Assembly: GCA_902779075.1 (NCBI GenBank)
Contig: CACZAK010000165.1
Span: 1-16,777, forward strand
Length of the DNA stretch: 16,777 bases
Source of the DNA: an uncultured bacterium
GTDB taxonomy: Bacteria; Verrucomicrobiota; Kiritimatiellia; RFP12; UBA1067
Direction of reading: 5' to 3'
Under the pieces are notes generated by a model, which ran no database searches, was not told the origin of the DNA, and was given only the letters and a program-made list of their open reading frames with translations. Positions 15,901-16,777 of the stretch are shown piece after piece. The first letter of the stretch is position 1. Every line of letters begins with the position of its first letter. Position numbers and translations under genes: made by a program.

Positions 15901-16777
15901 CGCCATCGGGTTGAGGTCTGTGCCGTAGATGCAGTTGGAGACGACGTCGCGCAACGCCTCGCGGTAGTGTACCGAAGTGACGGCTTCGTCTCCGGCGCGA
16001 ATCTCGGCAAGGCGTTCGGCAAGCCGGCGCGCGGCAGCAAGGAGAAAGTGGCCGGAGCCGCAGGCGGGGTCGAGAACAGAAATGGAGAGGATGGCCTGTT
16101 CCTTGTCGTCGGCTGCTGCGAGGCGTTTCTTGACGAGCGGATCGACCACGCGCGTCACCTGCTCGTCCACAAGGCACGAGGGCGTGTAGTAGCTGCCCGA
16201 TGTCTTGCGGGCATTGCCGGCGGTGAGACCTTCCTCCGTGATGCCAACGAAGCCGAAGGTGCGCTCCTGACGCGAGACCGTTGGCACGAGTTCGAGGAGC
16301 GATTCGTACACGGAGCCCAGTTCCTCCGCGCCGAGGTTTCGGTAATCGACGAGCTGATACGCGCCGTTCATCTGCGTCCAGCGCAGGGCGCGCGTCGCTT
16401 CGAGGAGTGCCCGGTTGTCGAGAACGCATCCGTTCAGCCAGTTGAGGCGATCCTTTCGGAAGAGTCCGCCGAGCGCCGGCAAGGCAAGTTCCTTCTCGCC
16501 GTGGTCGAGCGCGTCGAATACGATCTTCACGCTTTCGTAGAGGTCGATGTGGCGGTCGTATGCCGACGCGCGGAATGCGCGGCGGATCAGGCGGTGGAGC
16601 GAATAGCCGGCCTCGTATGTCTCCCCAGCGTCAGACGGCGAATCGGGAGATGGCGAGAGAAGCGAATTGCGCTCTTCCGCCACATAGAGAAAGAGGAATC
16701 GGTATGCGACGAGGAGAAGTTCCTGGAAGTACGCCTGATCGGTGATCGCGTCGGAATCGAACGCGCCGCGCAGCTTC
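12967..16777 (-). CDS. Adenine-specific DNA methyltransferase, Eco57I/PglX-like (5' end outside window)
   Basis: The frame is open through the right edge, so the N-terminus is missing; 1269 codons are visible. The visible part begins within a helical region (LLLVAYRFLFLYVAEERN). TSGSYYTP (about 192-199) precedes SAM motif I, DPACGSGHF at 236-244, and CIYGTDLNPMA follows. Catalytic motif IV is NPPW at 498-501, marking an N6-adenine methylase. A target-recognition region with GFRDITNATNSRT follows. Large single-chain enzymes like this are Type IIG restriction-modification proteins or BREX/DISARM modification subunits; no nuclease motif is visible, but the start is cut off. The last 171 residues (from 13482) lie beyond the usual family end after RTRRLALEAW and have much lower G+C. 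The next ATG overlaps the stop by 17 nt. Confidence 0.9.
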   Translation of the reverse strand, partial: KLRGAFDSDAITDQAYFQELLLVAYRFLFLYVAEERNSLLSPSPDSPSDAGETYEAGYSLHRLIRRAFRASAYDRHIDLYESVKIVFDALDHGEKELALPALGGLFRKDRLNWLNGCVLDNRALLEATRALRWTQMNGAYQLVDYRNLGAEELGSVYESLLELVPTVSRQERTFGFVGITEEGLTAGNARKTSGSYYTPSCLVDEQVTRVVDPLVKKRLAAADDKEQAILSISVLDPACGSGHFLLAAARRLAERLAEIRAGDEAVTSVHYREALRDVVSNCIYGTDLNPMALELAKIALWIETLVPGQPLGFLDSHFVCGNSILGIARLKQLDNGIQAEAFDAVEGDDSAVAKALKAENAAALKDLKKNPNAVTLFTHPDNALAEKRAAIEAMPTCTIAEIEAKTAAWESFYAEAKTNRLTLAADLYTAAFIEEKKGNLVPTTANLRALLSGEAINAPSSAMLDAASAACREANVLHWPLVFPTVFGRGGFDVVLTNPPWDRIKVQAKEFFATRYPDISEAQNASKRNKLISQLEHGSIAEQKLFADFNAAIAMSERTSAFVHAEGGHYPLTGIGDVNLYALFSELVLQILAPNGRAGLVVPTGICTDNSTKDFFAEIVSKKRLEYIYDFENKLPLFPSVHRMYKFSLLSIGNSERPDLAFFMTHPKQLAETERHFTLTADEFSLVNPNTRTAPVCRTGYDAELMKKIYRKTGVLVKEGDAEKPEENPWGIEYKTLFHMSNDSKLFHDSPSDDLFPLYEAKMMHIYDHRWATFPEGESDIVDCTAEEKANPAFDPRPQYWVSKRATYARLADVPPTLFKAAKKWDIDAMRVAIANWAIRTIHCETIGDEKNVREIFGDDFLESLPASWHAKKFDTNCHRPLERIEIDGTFDDEWFESFLAERSPEWLIGFRDITNATNSRTLVTTVFPTVAVNNKFPLYNPCQRAELQACLMAEFCSLPHDWMVRQKIGGVTLNYFYFAQMPALSPSAYAEEDIAFIVSRVLELTYTSYSLKPWAEALGYNGEPFKFDEERRGVLKAELDVFFAKKYGLTEEEFRYILDPKDVKGENFPSESFRTLRDEEISRFGEYRTRRLALEAWREQELASLDTYVRQAAPFVEADVRKDYLKFLIRQMLRSTDLGTLPVTEIYSAWAALTDPKRMADNADMPRVTKEWAEQFKDAIRDDDNLEDILVRMCADKQISISKRGMVSLRDFPLDETLAEVRDISIDARLALAYCHKVREVGESLRHRPSETFIKRIEGGEFEYGIAA

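Overview
This window is bacterial accessory DNA. Every gene I can support lies on the minus strand. Evidence for bacteria: Shine-Dalgarno sites (AGGAGG-like) before most starts, two sigma70-type promoters, and tight operon packing with 4-nt stop/start overlaps. The organism cannot be named from the sequence. A REP-like element carrying GGGGACAGACCCC would fit many environmental or gut Gram-negatives, possibly the PVC group, but that is only a hunch. There are no rRNA, tRNA, CRISPR or transposase genes.

Reading in the direction of transcription (right to left), 16777-3674 is one nearly gapless operon. It begins with a large adenine-specific DNA methyltransferase of the Eco57I/PglX-like type, whose 5' end lies outside the window. 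Next come an SMC/Rad50-like ATPase, a HEPN-type (Ymh/TIGR02391) protein, a protein with a C-terminal PD-(D/E)XK nuclease motif and an unknown 147-aa protein. Then follow an AlbA_2/HATPase regulator-like protein whose C-terminal winged-helix part is in another frame, an HNH_2 endonuclease and a UvrD-type helicase with a RelE-like N-terminal domain. The longest gap between these genes is 39 nt. This looks like a composite defence locus: a modification enzyme plus ATPase, candidate RNase, candidate DNases and a helicase. No partner gene proves which named system it belongs to.

Base composition changes sharply inside the methylase gene near 13480. The last 171 codons and the next four genes are clearly richer in A+T than the methylase core. 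This suggests the tail-ATPase-HEPN-nuclease-147aa block travelled as a unit and was joined to the methylase.

From 3673 to 1 there are two smaller minus-strand units. Each has a sigma70-type promoter with a 17-bp spacer, preceded by the same ~80-bp upstream module (2094-2173 and 3437-3517). The right unit carries a decayed-looking frame with one in-frame TGA, a 28-codon ORF with a strong ribosome site, and a metallophosphoesterase. The left unit carries an 84-aa unknown protein and a DUF2130 protein, then a REP-like inverted repeat and a zinc-ribbon protein that runs off the left edge.
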